Part shown: positions 1-8,838 of the stretch, piece by piece
Layout: every line of letters begins with the position of its first letter
How positions within the stretch are numbered: position 1 is the stretch's first letter
DNA from: an uncultured Sutterella sp.
Lineage (GTDB): Bacteria > Pseudomonadota > Gammaproteobacteria > Burkholderiales > Burkholderiaceae_F
Direction: 5' to 3'
Assembly (NCBI GenBank): GCA_900545335.1
Contig: UQYP01000001.1
Coordinates: 248,001 to 312,000, forward strand
Length of the DNA: 64,000 nt
Position numbers and translations under genes: made by a program
Notes under the pieces: generated by a model
Told to the model about the DNA's origin: nothing
Seen by the model: the letters and a program-made list of their open reading frames with translations, nothing else
Database searches by the model: none

Positions 1-502
1 CGGTAAGACTTCTGGTGCTCGTCAATCGGGTTATGCTGCCCAATTGCGTGAAAAGCAAAAGGTTCGCCGCATGTATGGCGTTCTCGAACGCCAGTTCCGT
101 CGTTACTTCGCTGAAGCCCAACGTGAAAAGGGCCACACCGGCGAAGTGCTTCTCGATTTGCTCGAAAGCCGTTTGGACAACGTTGTTTATCGCATGGGCT
201 TCGGTTGCACCCGTGCGGAAGCTCGCCAATTGGTGAGCCACTGCGCCGTTCTGGTCAATGGTAACAAGGTGAACATTCCTTCTTACCGTGTCAAACCCGG
301 TGATGTTATCTCTATTCGCGAAAAGTCCCAAAAGCAAGCCCGTATTACGGAATCTTTGGAACTTGCCGCTCAAGTCGGTTTCCCGTCTTGGGTGTCTGTT
401 GATGCGAAGAAGTTTGAAGGTACGTTCAAGGCTTTGCCGGCTCGTGACGAAATCTGTCAGGATGTCGACGAATCCCTGGTCGTCGAATTCTATTCGCGTT
501 AA
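1..502 (+). CDS. rpsD: 30S ribosomal protein S4 (5' end outside window)
   Basis: Primary 16S rRNA-binding protein of the small ribosomal subunit; in enteric bacteria also the translational repressor of the alpha operon. The reading frame is open from base 2 and enters the window at GKTSGARQSGY, so about 40 N-terminal residues are missing; the TTG at 44 is an internal leucine, not a start. The S4 RNA-binding domain is visible (RLDNVVYRMGF, then LVNGNKVNIPSYRVKPGD), ending in the typical VVEFYSR tail. It is followed by rpoA and rplQ, the usual alpha-operon order. Identification is secure. Confidence 0.97.
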   Translation, partial: GKTSGARQSGYAAQLREKQKVRRMYGVLERQFRRYFAEAQREKGHTGEVLLDLLESRLDNVVYRMGFGCTRAEARQLVSHCAVLVNGNKVNIPSYRVKPGDVISIREKSQKQARITESLELAAQVGFPSWVSVDAKKFEGTFKALPARDEICQDVDESLVVEFYSR

Positions 503-566
503 TAGCTAGTCTGGTCGGTGCACTCTGTGTAGTGCGCGAGAGTGTGCCGCACCTGCTACAATTCGT

Positions 567-595
567 GCGATCGGTCCTTTTGGGGCGCCGATCGC
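567..595 (+). other. Hairpin between rpsD and rpoA
   Basis: Perfect 8-bp inverted repeat (gcgatcgg / ccgatcgc) with a 13-base loop. No T-run follows, so it is not a strong intrinsic terminator; it may protect or partially attenuate the alpha-operon mRNA. Confidence 0.4.
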
Positions 596-677
596 ATTTG
601 CACTACTGAAGCCCCAGACCATCCATCAGCCTTATCGGTGTAACGAGCCGAGGGTATTGAAAAGGACAGTCTACAAA

Positions 678-1682
678 ATGGCCAATACTACTTTGTTGAA
701 GCCGACCACCATTGAAGCTGTGGTTGACGAAAACAATCCCAATCTTGCAGTAATCACCCTTGAACCTTTCGAACGTGGCTACGGTCATACGCTCGGCAAT
801 GCGCTTCGTCGTATTTTGCTTGCCAGCATGGTCGGCTATGCTCCTACGGAAGCTCAAATTGCCGGTGTTGTGCATGAATATTCTCAAATTGACGGCGTTC
901 TCGAAGACGTCGTTGATATCCTTTTGAACTTGAAGGGTGTTGTCTTCAAGCTCGAAGGTCGCGATGAAGTCACGCTTACGTTGCGTAAGAGCACCGAAGG
1001 TGTGGTGACGGCAGCAGATTTTGATCTGCCCCATGATGTCACGGTGATCAACCCGGATCATGTTATTGCTCACTTGGCTGCCAACGGCAAGTTGGACATG
1101 CAGGTTAAGGTCGAAAAGGGCCGCGGTTATCAACCGGGCGATATGCGTGCTTTCCGTGATGACTATTCCAAGACCACGATCGGCCGCATCATTATGGATG
1201 CCTCCTTTAGCCCGATCCGCCGTGTTGCCTACGAAGTCAGTGCTGCCCGTGTGGCTCAACGCACCGACCTCGATAAGCTCGTGATGACGATTGAAACCAA
1301 CGGTGCTATCGAACCGGAAGAAGCTTTGCGCGAAGCCGTATACATCCTTCAGGATCAATTGACGGTCTTCGGTTCTATTAAGAGCGAACAGGCTGGTAAG
1401 GTTGCTCAGGAAGAAGATTCTAACAATCCGCCGCCGCTTGATCCGATTCTCATGCGTCCGGTTGACGATCTGGAATTGACCGTTCGTTCTGCCAATTGCT
1501 TAAAGGGCGAACAAGTCTTCTATATCGGCGACTTGATTCAACGCACCGAAAACGAATTGCTCAAGACTCCGAACCTGGGCCGCAAGTCCTTGAATGAAAT
1601 CAAGGAAGTGCTTGCTGCTCACGGTTTGACCTTAGGCATGAAGTTGGAAAACTGGCCGCCTGCCGGTCTTGACCAACACTAA
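678..1682 (+). CDS. rpoA: DNA-directed RNA polymerase subunit alpha
   Basis: 334-residue alpha subunit of RNA polymerase. The N-terminal assembly domain shows the ERGYGHTLGNALRRILL motif that starts dimerisation and beta/beta' docking; the C-terminal domain carries the DNA- and activator-binding helix-hairpin-helix (TPNLGRKSLNEIKEVL). I chose ATG 678 over the in-frame TTG 657 because MANTTLLKPTTIEAV resembles family N-termini and an AAGGA lies just upstream. It sits between rpsD and rplQ. Codon use (Lys AAG, Arg CGT/CGC, Leu TTG) is strongly biased, a useful reference for highly expressed genes in this window. Confidence 0.98.
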   Translation: MANTTLLKPTTIEAVVDENNPNLAVITLEPFERGYGHTLGNALRRILLASMVGYAPTEAQIAGVVHEYSQIDGVLEDVVDILLNLKGVVFKLEGRDEVTLTLRKSTEGVVTAADFDLPHDVTVINPDHVIAHLAANGKLDMQVKVEKGRGYQPGDMRAFRDDYSKTTIGRIIMDASFSPIRRVAYEVSAARVAQRTDLDKLVMTIETNGAIEPEEALREAVYILQDQLTVFGSIKSEQAGKVAQEEDSNNPPPLDPILMRPVDDLELTVRSANCLKGEQVFYIGDLIQRTENELLKTPNLGRKSLNEIKEVLAAHGLTLGMKLENWPPAGLDQH

Positions 1683-1707
1683 TTTTGGCATTGACTTGCT
1701 AAATCAG

Positions 1708-1815
1708 GGACGAGAGAATAAAATCTCGTCCTTCGAGTCTTTTATCAGACTCTAACTTTACCCGCCCGCCGAATATATTCGGATAGAAGAAGATGGGATA
1801 GCGCCCTGAAAAGGG
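1708..1815 (+). other. Three small hairpins in the rpoA-rplQ spacer
   Basis: The 167-base spacer holds three inverted repeats: ggacgaga/tctcgtcc (1708-1731, 8 bp), a 14-base perfect palindrome ccgaatatattcgg (1769-1782), and gccc/gggc (about 1807-1820). Only the first is followed by anything T-rich, and weakly. They may be RNA-processing or attenuation elements setting the L17:alpha ratio; this is inference. Confidence 0.4.
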
Positions 1816-1849
1816 CACATAAGACTAACTTTTAAAGGAAAAATTAAAA

Positions 1850-2251
1850 ATGCGTCACCGTCATGGTTTACGTAAGCTGAATCGTACCAGCGCTCACCGT
1901 TTGGCTATGCTCCGCAACATGATGAATTCTTTGTTGCGTCATGAAGCTATCAAGACCACGTTGCCCAAGGCTAAAGAATTGCGTCGTGTTGTTGAACCGA
2001 TGATCACCCTTGCTAAGGTTGATACGGTTGCCAACCGTCGTTTGGCTTTTGCCCGTTTGCGTGATCGCGAAATGGTTACGAAGCTCTTTACCGTCCTCGG
2101 CCCGCGCTTTGCTGCCCGTAACGGCGGCTACACCCGCATCCTGAAGATGGGTTTCCGCGTTGGTGATAACGCCCCGATGGCTTATATGGAATTGGTTGAA
2201 AAGACCGCTCCGGTTGTTGAAGCCACCGAAGAAGCTCCGAAAGCTGAATAA
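1850..2251 (+). CDS. rplQ: 50S ribosomal protein L17
   Basis: 133-residue large-subunit protein, last gene of the alpha operon. The start MRHRHGLRKLNRTSAHR and the LLRHEAIKTTLPKAKELRR segment are diagnostic of L17. The length is close to other betaproteobacterial L17 proteins, with an acidic C-terminal tail (VVEATEEAPKAE). A purine-rich AAAGGAAAA ribosome-binding site precedes ATG 1850. An intrinsic terminator follows at 2281. Confidence 0.98.
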   Translation: MRHRHGLRKLNRTSAHRLAMLRNMMNSLLRHEAIKTTLPKAKELRRVVEPMITLAKVDTVANRRLAFARLRDREMVTKLFTVLGPRFAARNGGYTRILKMGFRVGDNAPMAYMELVEKTAPVVEATEEAPKAE

Positions 2252-2280
2252 TTTGAACGCATTGCGCTCAGGTTAATAAA

Positions 2281-2311
2281 GGGGGAGTTCGCTGCTGAAC
2301 TTCCCTTTTTT
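2281..2311 (+). terminator. Intrinsic terminator after rplQ
   Basis: Nine-base-pair stem (ggggagttc / gaacttccc, one G-U pair), loop gctgct, then a run of six T. It ends the alpha operon. Confidence 0.85.
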
Positions 2312-2327
2312 CATTTGTTTGTCCGAT

Positions 2328-2972
2328 ATGAAACTGTCTCTTCCCGCCGCTTTGGGTAATGTTGGCCAACTCTTGCTCGGCATTATTTTCATGTCCTTCG
2401 GAATTTGTTTAATTTCGGCGGTTCATTTGGGGACAACACCGATCAGCAGCCTTCCCTGGGCACTGTCGAAAATCTGTGACTTAACTTTCGGAACCACTAC
2501 GTTCCTGTGCAATATTGCGTTTCTGATGATTCAGATTCTTCTTTTGCGCAAAGAGTTCTCTAAACTCAATTTCCTGCAGATTCCACTGGTTTTTCTGTTC
2601 AGTCTGTTTACTGATTTTTGGATGTGGCTTTTGTCGGCGCTCTCCTTCGAGAACTATTGGGTACTTTTACTTTTATCTCTCGTCGGGAACTTCTTTTTGG
2701 CGTTAGGGGTGGTTTTTGAAGTGCGTTCAAGAAGTATCCCCTTGCCAGGTGAAGGACTGGTGATTGCAGTTTCTGTGGTGAGCCGTCAACCTTTTTACCG
2801 CATTAAAATCGGCAATGACATTACGATGGTGATTCTGGCGGCTATTCTCGGCTTTTTCTGCCTCAATGAAATCTACGGTATCCGGGAAGGAACGCTGATA
2901 TCGGCATTTCTGGTGGGTATTCTTGTGAAATTTATTTCCAGGTTTCTTGATCGGATTTGGCCGCTCAAATAA
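2328..2972 (+). CDS. YczE/YitT-like integral membrane protein
   Basis: 214-residue membrane protein of unknown substrate. About five or six hydrophobic helices are visible, with conserved-looking GTTPISSLPWALS after helix 1 and PGEGLVIAVS between later helices, resembling YczE (YitT-related) proteins. Start is ATG 2328, or possibly TTG 2319; neither has a strong ribosome-binding site. It lies between the alpha-operon terminator and hslR, 15 bases upstream of hslR, so the two may be co-transcribed. Function cannot be assigned from sequence; a small transporter is a guess. Confidence 0.7.
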   Translation: MKLSLPAALGNVGQLLLGIIFMSFGICLISAVHLGTTPISSLPWALSKICDLTFGTTTFLCNIAFLMIQILLLRKEFSKLNFLQIPLVFLFSLFTDFWMWLLSALSFENYWVLLLLSLVGNFFLALGVVFEVRSRSIPLPGEGLVIAVSVVSRQPFYRIKIGNDITMVILAAILGFFCLNEIYGIREGTLISAFLVGILVKFISRFLDRIWPLK

Positions 2973-2987
2973 AGACTTAGTTTATTT

Positions 2988-3380
2988 ATGACGGAACTCA
3001 CAAGCGAAAGAATTGATAAATGGCTCTGGGCAGCCCGTTTTTTCAAAACAAGAAGTCTTGCTCAGGAAGCCGTAGAGCTCGGGCGGGTCAAGCTCAACGG
3101 TGAACGTGTCAAACCTTCTAAAGAGGTTAAGCTTTCCGATAAATTGGAAATTCACCGCGGTGAAGATATTTTTGAAGTTCTTGTGGCAGGGTTTAATTTG
3201 CAAAGGGGACCTGCAGCGGTAGCCAGAAACCTGTACATGGAAACAGAAGAAGGACAAAGACGGCGCCTGGAGCGTGCAGAGCTTCGTAAATTGGCCGTTG
3301 AGCCCGCTTTGGACAGAAGTTCTAAAGGAAGACCTACGAAGCGAGAGGGGCGCGAATTAAGACGTTTAAGAGGCTATTAA
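2988..3380 (+). CDS. hslR: Heat shock protein 15 (S4-domain ribosome rescue factor)
   Basis: 130-residue RNA-binding protein of the Hsp15 family, which in E. coli binds stalled 50S subunits carrying peptidyl-tRNA. The N-terminal half is an S4 domain (RIDKWLWAARFFKTRSLAQEAV, then GRVKLNGERVKPSKEVK), followed by a short strand region and a highly basic C-terminal tail (GRPTKREGRELRRLRGY) as expected. Length matches the family. It converges on hemB across a 58-base spacer containing a hairpin. Confidence 0.9.
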   Translation: MTELTSERIDKWLWAARFFKTRSLAQEAVELGRVKLNGERVKPSKEVKLSDKLEIHRGEDIFEVLVAGFNLQRGPAAVARNLYMETEEGQRRRLERAELRKLAVEPALDRSSKGRPTKREGRELRRLRGY

Positions 3381-3386
3381 ATGAAA

Positions 3387-3421
3387 ACGCCGTCCGTTGC
3401 GAAATTGGCAAGGGACGGCGT
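3387..3421 (-). terminator. Terminator between hslR and hemB
   Basis: Perfect 9-bp inverted repeat acgccgtcc / ggacggcgt. On the minus strand it is followed by GTTTTC, favouring hemB termination; it may also serve hslR. Confidence 0.7.
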
Positions 3422-3438
3422 AAACGGAATCAGCTTTT

Positions 3439-4455
3439 TTAGAGATTGATCGGCGTATCTTTGAGCCAACGGGCTACATCCAATGCACAATAGGTGAGGA
3501 TACCATCGGCTCCGGCGCGTTTAAAGCACATCATCGTTTCAAGAGTAAATTTCTTTTCATCGATATAACCAGCCGCCGCAGCAGCTTTTAAAAGAGCATA
3601 TTCGCCGCTTACGTGATAGGCATAGGTGGGAGCCTTAAATTCGTCTTTTACGCGGCGTAAAACATCCAGATAGGGCAGGCCGGGTTTGACCATCACCATA
3701 TCGGCGCCTTCCTGCAGATCCAATCCTACTTCCCAAAGGGCTTCGTCGCTGTTGGCCGGATCCATTTGATAGACCGCTTTGTTGCTCTTGCCAAGGTTGG
3801 CCGAAGAGCCGACCGCATCGCGGAAGGGGCCGTAAAAAGCGCTTGCATATTTGGCAGAGTAGGCCATGATACGAGTGTGAATGAAGCCTTCCTTATCCAA
3901 AGCCTCACGAATTACGCCGATACGACCGTCCATCATGTCACTCGGAGCAACGACATCGGCTCCGGCTCGGGCTTGGGCCAGAGCTTGTTGAACGAGCATC
4001 TCAATGGTTTCATCATTGAGGATGTAGCCCGTTTCGTCGATAAGACCGTCCTGGCCGTGGGTTGTATACGGGTCTAAAGCGACGTCACACATGACACCCA
4101 ATTGGGGGAATTTTTCTTTGAGAAGACGCACAACGTTGGGGATTAAGCCATTGGGGTTGGCGGCTTCGCGGCCGTCAGGCGTCTTTAAATGATCTTCAAT
4201 CGCGGGGAATAAGGCAATCATGGGGATGCCTAAGTCCACCATTTCCTGAGCGACTTTGCACAGTTCATCCGCCGTCATGCGTTCAACACCGGGCATGGTC
4301 GGAACGGCCTGACGGCGTCCCTCGCCTTCCATCACAAATACCGGAAGAATCAGATCCGAGGCGGTGAGCGTATTTTCGCGCATCAGCCGACGGGAGAATT
4401 CATCATGACGCATACGACGCATGCGTTTTTGAGGATATTGACCTAAAACATGCAT
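3439..4455 (-). CDS. hemB: Delta-aminolevulinic acid dehydratase (porphobilinogen synthase)
   Basis: 338-residue cytosolic TIM-barrel enzyme that condenses two 5-aminolevulinates to porphobilinogen in haem synthesis. The two active-site lysines are visible: K202 (MAYSAKYASAFYGPFR) and the Schiff-base K257 (MVMVKPGLPYLD). The metal-site segment reads CDVALDPYTTHGQDG (about 123-137), with Asp where zinc-type enzymes have the cysteine cluster, so this is the Mg-type HemB seen in Pseudomonas and rhizobia. With hemA further along, the organism appears to make tetrapyrroles. ATG 4455 is the natural start. Confidence 0.97.
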   Translation of the reverse strand: MHVLGQYPQKRMRRMRHDEFSRRLMRENTLTASDLILPVFVMEGEGRRQAVPTMPGVERMTADELCKVAQEMVDLGIPMIALFPAIEDHLKTPDGREAANPNGLIPNVVRLLKEKFPQLGVMCDVALDPYTTHGQDGLIDETGYILNDETIEMLVQQALAQARAGADVVAPSDMMDGRIGVIREALDKEGFIHTRIMAYSAKYASAFYGPFRDAVGSSANLGKSNKAVYQMDPANSDEALWEVGLDLQEGADMVMVKPGLPYLDVLRRVKDEFKAPTYAYHVSGEYALLKAAAAAGYIDEKKFTLETMMCFKRAGADGILTYCALDVARWLKDTPINL

Positions 4456-4479
4456 TTAAATTTTGTCCTATAAAACAAT

Positions 4480-5115
4480 TTATAGAGGAAGTTCTTCTCG
4501 ATGAATCCAACGCAAAAGCGTTTCTCTTAATTCATCGATTCCTTCTCGCTTAAGTCCGGAAAAAAGTTGAACAGAGATATGCGGTCCAAGCTCTGCGGCG
4601 CGGGCTTTCACCATACGCAGCGTTTCTTTTTTGGCCTGGTTGTTGAGTTGGTCGCACTTATTGAGTAAAAAGTGCATTTTGACAGGTCGGGTATTTAAAA
4701 AATCAATCACCCATTCGTCTGTCGGCATAAAAGGCCGACGGGCGTCCATCACGACGACAATTCCGGTTAAAGTATCTCGCTGCGCCAGGTAGCCTCCGAT
4801 CAGTTCTGACCAGCTTTTCCTTGTACCTTCTGCCGCTTTGGCAAAACCATATCCCGGCAGGTCAACTAGGCTAGCAACACGTTCGCGGTGGCCGAGCTCA
4901 TTTTTTTGGGAAAGATCGAAAAAATTAATGAGTTGTGTTCGACCGGGGGTTTTAGAGGCAAAAGCCAAACGGCCCTGTCGGGTCAAGACATTAATTGTGG
5001 TGGACTTGCCGGCATTGGAGCGTCCTGCAAAGGCAATTTCCGGAACATCTCCCGGGGGCAGTCCTTGCAGTTGGGAGACAGAAAGACGAAACCGAGCGCT
5101 GTCAAATAAACTCAA
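4480..5115 (-). CDS. engB: Ribosome biogenesis GTP-binding protein YihA/EngB
   Basis: 211-residue essential GTPase involved in 50S subunit maturation. G-motifs in order: G1 GRSNAGKST (31-39), G2 region SKTPGRTQ (55-61), G3 DLPGYG (85-90) and G4 NKCD (152-155). The AGKST version and DLPGYG are typical of the EngB/YsxC subfamily rather than Era or Der. It lies 24 bases upstream of hemB on the same strand, so the two are probably co-transcribed. Confidence 0.96.
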   Translation of the reverse strand: MSLFDSARFRLSVSQLQGLPPGDVPEIAFAGRSNAGKSTTINVLTRQGRLAFASKTPGRTQLINFFDLSQKNELGHRERVASLVDLPGYGFAKAAEGTRKSWSELIGGYLAQRDTLTGIVVVMDARRPFMPTDEWVIDFLNTRPVKMHFLLNKCDQLNNQAKKETLRMVKARAAELGPHISVQLFSGLKREGIDELRETLLRWIHREELPL

Positions 5116-5193
5116 AACGAATACCTCTCTGAAATATTGAGGCGCAATATTAGACCGAGAATCTTACGCGGAGTTTAAATCTTTTTCTAAGTG

Positions 5194-5228
5194 CTTAAAC
5201 CTAAAGAAGAGTTTCCTTTAGGTTTAAG
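5194..5228 (-). terminator. Long hairpin after the AspT-like gene
   Basis: Perfect 13-bp inverted repeat cttaaacctaaag / ctttaggtttaag with a 9-base loop, between the stop of the transporter gene and engB. It lacks a clean T-run, so it could be a terminator or a 3'-end stabiliser. Confidence 0.5.
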
Positions 5229-5233
5229 ACACA

Positions 5234-6919
5234 TTATGAGACGGTGACAAATGACCACATCACGAGCAGGACCAGCTGGCCGGTGAGAATTCTCAAAAAC
5301 ATGGCCAAGGGATACACCGTGGAATAGGCCACTGCTGAAGAATTCTTCTCGGACAATGTCGCAGCATAAGCCAGTGTCGGAGGATCGGTCGTAGCACCGG
5401 CCATTAGCCCGACAATGCTGTGGTAGTTGATATGGAAAAAGTGTCGGGCGATGCAGCCAACAATCAGTAGCGGGATGATCGTGACAAGAAGACCCAGAAC
5501 AACATAAAGCGGGCCGTTACCGACTAAAAGGGCATCGACAAAGTTTTCACCGGCCGCCAGGCCGACGCTCGCTAAAAAGAGCGAAATGCCCAATTCACGC
5601 AACATTAAATTGGCTGAAGACGTTGTATAGGTAACGAGTCTGAAAAGCGATCCGAATCGACCTAAAAGAATAGCGATGATCAAGGGACCGCCTGCCAAAC
5701 CGAGTTTTAATGGCACGGGCATCCCCGGGATAGCAATCGGTAAAGAACCGAACAGAATACCGATCGCAATACCGATGAAAATAGCAATTAAATTCGGATG
5801 CTCCAGGCGTTTGACTTTATTGCCCAAACGGTCCTCAAGGCGCTTGATGGAATTGATCGGACCGACGCAATAAAGTTCATCGCCCATTTGAATATGCAGA
5901 TTCTGATACGGGAAAAGCTGCATGCCGGCCCGATACACACGGGTAATATTGACGCCGTCAGAGTGACTTAAGTGAAGGTCGCCAACGGTAAGCCCGTTGA
6001 TTTCAGGACGTGTGACAGAAAGTCTTTTACTGGTAATCGGTGAGTGCTCGGTTGCAAGGTCCGCTTTGGTATCTTCTTCACCGAAGAACGCAACAATGGC
6101 ATCTTTATTTTCTTCGCCCGAGACCACACGAACGAGATCCCCCACATGCACAATAGAGTCCGAGTTCGGACTCGTAATTTCGCCGTTATGCTGAATTCTG
6201 GAACAAATAAAGGGTCTTGCGATGAACGCACGGATGTCACCGATTTTTCGCCCCTCTAACGCTTTATTGGTGACATGGACATGAAAGAAAATAGAGACGT
6301 GATTGCTTGCCTTTTCCTCAGCTTCCCAGTGCCGGTCTTCTTCCTTCATATCAATTTTGAAAATAAAGCGAAGGGCAATGGCCGTGCCGATAATACTCAC
6401 AACACCCAGAGGGTAGGCACAGGCATAAGCCACAGCAATGTCTTCTCCCTGGTAGTTCAATTGAGTGAGCGCTTCTTGTGTGGCACCGAGCCCTGGCGTA
6501 TTCGTCACAGCGCCATAATGCACGCCCAGCATCTGAGCCAGTGAAACCGTATCGGAGAATAAAAAGTAGAGCACGATTGTCACGGCAACGCTTAAAACGA
6601 CCGCAAGAATCATCAGGCCGTTTAAGACAATGCCGCCGCTTTTAAAGGAAGCGAAAAATGAAGGGCCGACCTGTAGACCGATGAAAAAGACAAACAGAAT
6701 CAGACCGAAATCTCGAATGAAGCCCAAAACGGTGGGGTCAATTTTCATGCCGAGATAGTTTAAGAGCAATCCGGTAAAAAGCACGAAGGTGACGCCCAGC
6801 GATACACCGAATATTTTGATCCGTCCAAGCCCCATCCCCAACGCGATAACAATGGAGTAAACAAGCAAAATGTGCGCTATTGAGTTTGGGTTGGAAAAAA
6901 GAGAAACCAGCCAGTCCAT
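5234..6919 (-). CDS. AspT/YidE-family carrier (paralog 1)
   Basis: 561-residue inner-membrane carrier of the aspartate:alanine exchanger family. Layout: N-terminal membrane half ending near VHYGAVTNTPGLGATQEAL, a central soluble region with two TrkA-C (RCK_C) domains (about residues 200-370), then a second membrane half with GATTDPPTLAYA. Family members exchange aspartate for alanine (AspT) or export succinate (SucE1). A same-length paralog sits at 39543. Here it is monocistronic, flanked by engB and lysA. Substrate is unknown; aspartate or succinate is the best guess. Confidence 0.85.
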   Translation of the reverse strand: MDWLVSLFSNPNSIAHILLVYSIVIALGMGLGRIKIFGVSLGVTFVLFTGLLLNYLGMKIDPTVLGFIRDFGLILFVFFIGLQVGPSFFASFKSGGIVLNGLMILAVVLSVAVTIVLYFLFSDTVSLAQMLGVHYGAVTNTPGLGATQEALTQLNYQGEDIAVAYACAYPLGVVSIIGTAIALRFIFKIDMKEEDRHWEAEEKASNHVSIFFHVHVTNKALEGRKIGDIRAFIARPFICSRIQHNGEITSPNSDSIVHVGDLVRVVSGEENKDAIVAFFGEEDTKADLATEHSPITSKRLSVTRPEINGLTVGDLHLSHSDGVNITRVYRAGMQLFPYQNLHIQMGDELYCVGPINSIKRLEDRLGNKVKRLEHPNLIAIFIGIAIGILFGSLPIAIPGMPVPLKLGLAGGPLIIAILLGRFGSLFRLVTYTTSSANLMLRELGISLFLASVGLAAGENFVDALLVGNGPLYVVLGLLVTIIPLLIVGCIARHFFHINYHSIVGLMAGATTDPPTLAYAATLSEKNSSAVAYSTVYPLAMFLRILTGQLVLLVMWSFVTVS

Positions 6920-7047
6920 CTTGACTAAAACGCTTTAGTAAACGAAAAGGAAATGCCACGGAATTTATCACTAAACAGAAAAATCTGAAATAGTAAAAAT
7001 CCCTAATTTCTCAAAGGGTTAAGCGAAATTTCTATAGGTGTTAATAC

Positions 7048-8325
7048 TTATAGGCTGTCAGGGACAACTTCATTGGCCCAAAGTGCCTCAATCGAGTCTC
7101 TGTGCCGAATAAGATGCACGGCGGAATCGTTCACCAGAACTTCGGCCGGCAGTCGTCTGGAGTTATAGTGCGAAGCCATGCTCATGCCGTAAGCTCCTGC
7201 CATGGTGACGGCAAGCAGTTCGCTTTGCTCGGCAGGCAATGCCCGATCACGAGCCAGCCAGTCACTGGATTCGCAAACCGGTCCCACAACATCAAAAAGC
7301 ACTTCTGTATGTGCATCGCCTTGTTTGACGGGTAAAACAGGCATCCAGGCCGCGTACAAAGCCGGGCGAATCAAGTCATTCATGGCGGCATCGGTGATGA
7401 GGAAATGTTTGACGGGGGTGGTCTTTACGTACTGAACGGTGGTCAAGAGCACTCCGGCTGCCGCAATAATGGATCGGCCGGGCTCCATGACAATGCGTAA
7501 ATGTGAAAAGCCGCGCTTTGTCAGTTTGTGATGCAGTCCGTCAACGAGATTTTCTAAAGGCTCAATAGTTTCATCACGATACTTCACTCCGACTCCGCCG
7601 CCAAAATCAATGTCTTCGATTTCAATGCCGGCAGCTCTGAGTTTTTCCAATAAATCGATCAGTCTGTCACAGGCATCAAAATAGGGCTCAAAAGAAGTTA
7701 ATTGAGAACCGATATGACAATCGATGCCAACGAGGTTAACGTTTTCGCAAAGGGCGGCTTTCTTTAAAAGAGCGAATGCACTGAAAAAATCTATGCCGAA
7801 TTTATTGGTTTTTAATCCTGTGGAAATATAAGGGTGTGTATGAGCGTCAACGTCGGGATTAACACGAAAATAAACCCTGGGGCAACAATTTAATTCTTTG
7901 GCAATTGAGGCTAAGCGCTCAAATTCAGGTTCACTTTCAATGTTAAAGGCACCGATACCGGCCGATAAGGCCACACGGATTTCTTCTTCAGTTTTGCCGA
8001 CACCGCTGAAAATAATTTTTTGCGGATTTCCTTCGATCTGAAGCACTCGAGCTAATTCACCCAGAGAGACAATGTCAAATCCCCACCCTCTGTTGGCCAG
8101 AAGCTTCAGAATCGCCAGGTTTGAGTTGGCTTTGACGGCATAGCACAAGTGGTGCTTGACGGAACTGAAAGCCTTTTCGTACCGGGCAGCGGCCTCTTCA
8201 ATCGTTTTTTGTGAATACGCATACAAAGGTGTACCGAACCGGCGGGCTAAGTCCGTCAACGCGACCTCTTCACAGTATAAAGAGCGGTCGCGGTAACAGA
8301 AATAAGGGGACGGGAGCGAATCCAT
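7048..8325 (-). CDS. lysA: Diaminopimelate decarboxylase
   Basis: 425-residue PLP enzyme (alanine-racemase-like barrel fold) that decarboxylates meso-diaminopimelate to lysine. The PLP lysine is K65 in CYAVKANSNLAILK; the phosphate-binding loop is FGGGVGVKY, and the VGPVCESSDWLA segment contributes the cysteine that contacts substrate across the dimer. It follows lptM by 8 bases in the classic Burkholderiales arrangement with cyaY divergent. Length and motifs are normal. Confidence 0.97.
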   Translation of the reverse strand: MDSLPSPYFCYRDRSLYCEEVALTDLARRFGTPLYAYSQKTIEEAAARYEKAFSSVKHHLCYAVKANSNLAILKLLANRGWGFDIVSLGELARVLQIEGNPQKIIFSGVGKTEEEIRVALSAGIGAFNIESEPEFERLASIAKELNCCPRVYFRVNPDVDAHTHPYISTGLKTNKFGIDFFSAFALLKKAALCENVNLVGIDCHIGSQLTSFEPYFDACDRLIDLLEKLRAAGIEIEDIDFGGGVGVKYRDETIEPLENLVDGLHHKLTKRGFSHLRIVMEPGRSIIAAAGVLLTTVQYVKTTPVKHFLITDAAMNDLIRPALYAAWMPVLPVKQGDAHTEVLFDVVGPVCESSDWLARDRALPAEQSELLAVTMAGAYGMSMASHYNSRRLPAEVLVNDSAVHLIRHRDSIEALWANEVVPDSL

Positions 8326-8333
8326 TTACAATC

Positions 8334-8480
8334 CTATTGCGGTGTGTTCAAGGGATCTGCTTCAATGTCACTGACAGACTCCTGAGGAGCCTGTCCCGGA
8401 TCCGGTAAATAAAGATCACCTTTGATACCGCAGGCACTCAAAAGAACGGCAGCAGCCAAAATCGCTAAAATTTGCTTCAT
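8334..8480 (-). CDS. lptM: LPS translocon maturation lipoprotein LptM (YifL-like)
   Basis: Forty-eight-residue lipoprotein. A short signal peptide (MKQILAILAAAVLLSAC) ends in the lipobox LLSAC with Cys17, followed by GIKGDLYLPDPGQ, which matches the YifL/LptM signature (CG.KG.LY.P). In E. coli LptM helps the LptDE outer-membrane LPS translocon mature its disulfides. Found by reverse-translating the gap between lysA and cyaY, its conserved position; stop TAG lies 8 bases before the lysA start. A poly-T stretch precedes the start and no strong ribosome-binding site is evident. Confidence 0.88.
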   Translation of the reverse strand: MKQILAILAAAVLLSACGIKGDLYLPDPGQAPQESVSDIEADPLNTPQ

Positions 8481-8506
8481 ATTTTTTTATAAAAGTACGG
8501 TTAAAT

Positions 8507-8818
8507 ATGACAGAGACAGAGTTTATCGAACTTGCAGAAGCAACTCTACAACGAATCCAATCGGCTGTCGAAGAAGTTGATGAAGATCTGGATGTAGATC
8601 GGCAGGGAAATGTCCTGACAATTGAATTTGAAGACGGATTTCAAATTGTGATCAATCGGCAGACTCCGACCAAACAAATTTGGCTGGCGAGCCTCAAAGG
8701 AGGGCACCATTATGAATGGTGCGGTTCGGGCTGGTTGGAGACCAATTCCAAACATAGCCTTGCAGAAGATCTGTCAATCCTTTTAACGAAAAAGCTCGGC
8801 CGAGCGGTCGAGCTTTGA
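8507..8818 (+). CDS. cyaY: Iron-sulfur cluster assembly protein CyaY (frataxin)
   Basis: 103-residue frataxin homologue that binds iron and modulates IscS in Fe-S cluster assembly. It has the acidic first helix (EFIELAEATLQRIQSAVEEVDEDLDVD) cut by the strand NVLTIEFEDGFQIVINRQ and the family motif QIWLASLKGGHHYEW. Length is typical. It is transcribed divergently from lptM-lysA, the standard betaproteobacterial context. Confidence 0.95.
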   Translation: MTETEFIELAEATLQRIQSAVEEVDEDLDVDRQGNVLTIEFEDGFQIVINRQTPTKQIWLASLKGGHHYEWCGSGWLETNSKHSLAEDLSILLTKKLGRAVEL

Positions 8819-8838
8819 TTCGTCACTGGCTTGAGGTT

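Noticed and set aside
603..1358. 251-codon open frame antisense to rpoA
   Set aside because: Shadow of the strongly codon-biased rpoA; no ribosome-binding site and no recognisable domain.
6920..7047. Lysine riboswitch near lysA
   Set aside because: The spacer is downstream of lysA, only 128 bases long, and the upstream side is occupied by lptM with no room for a riboswitch.
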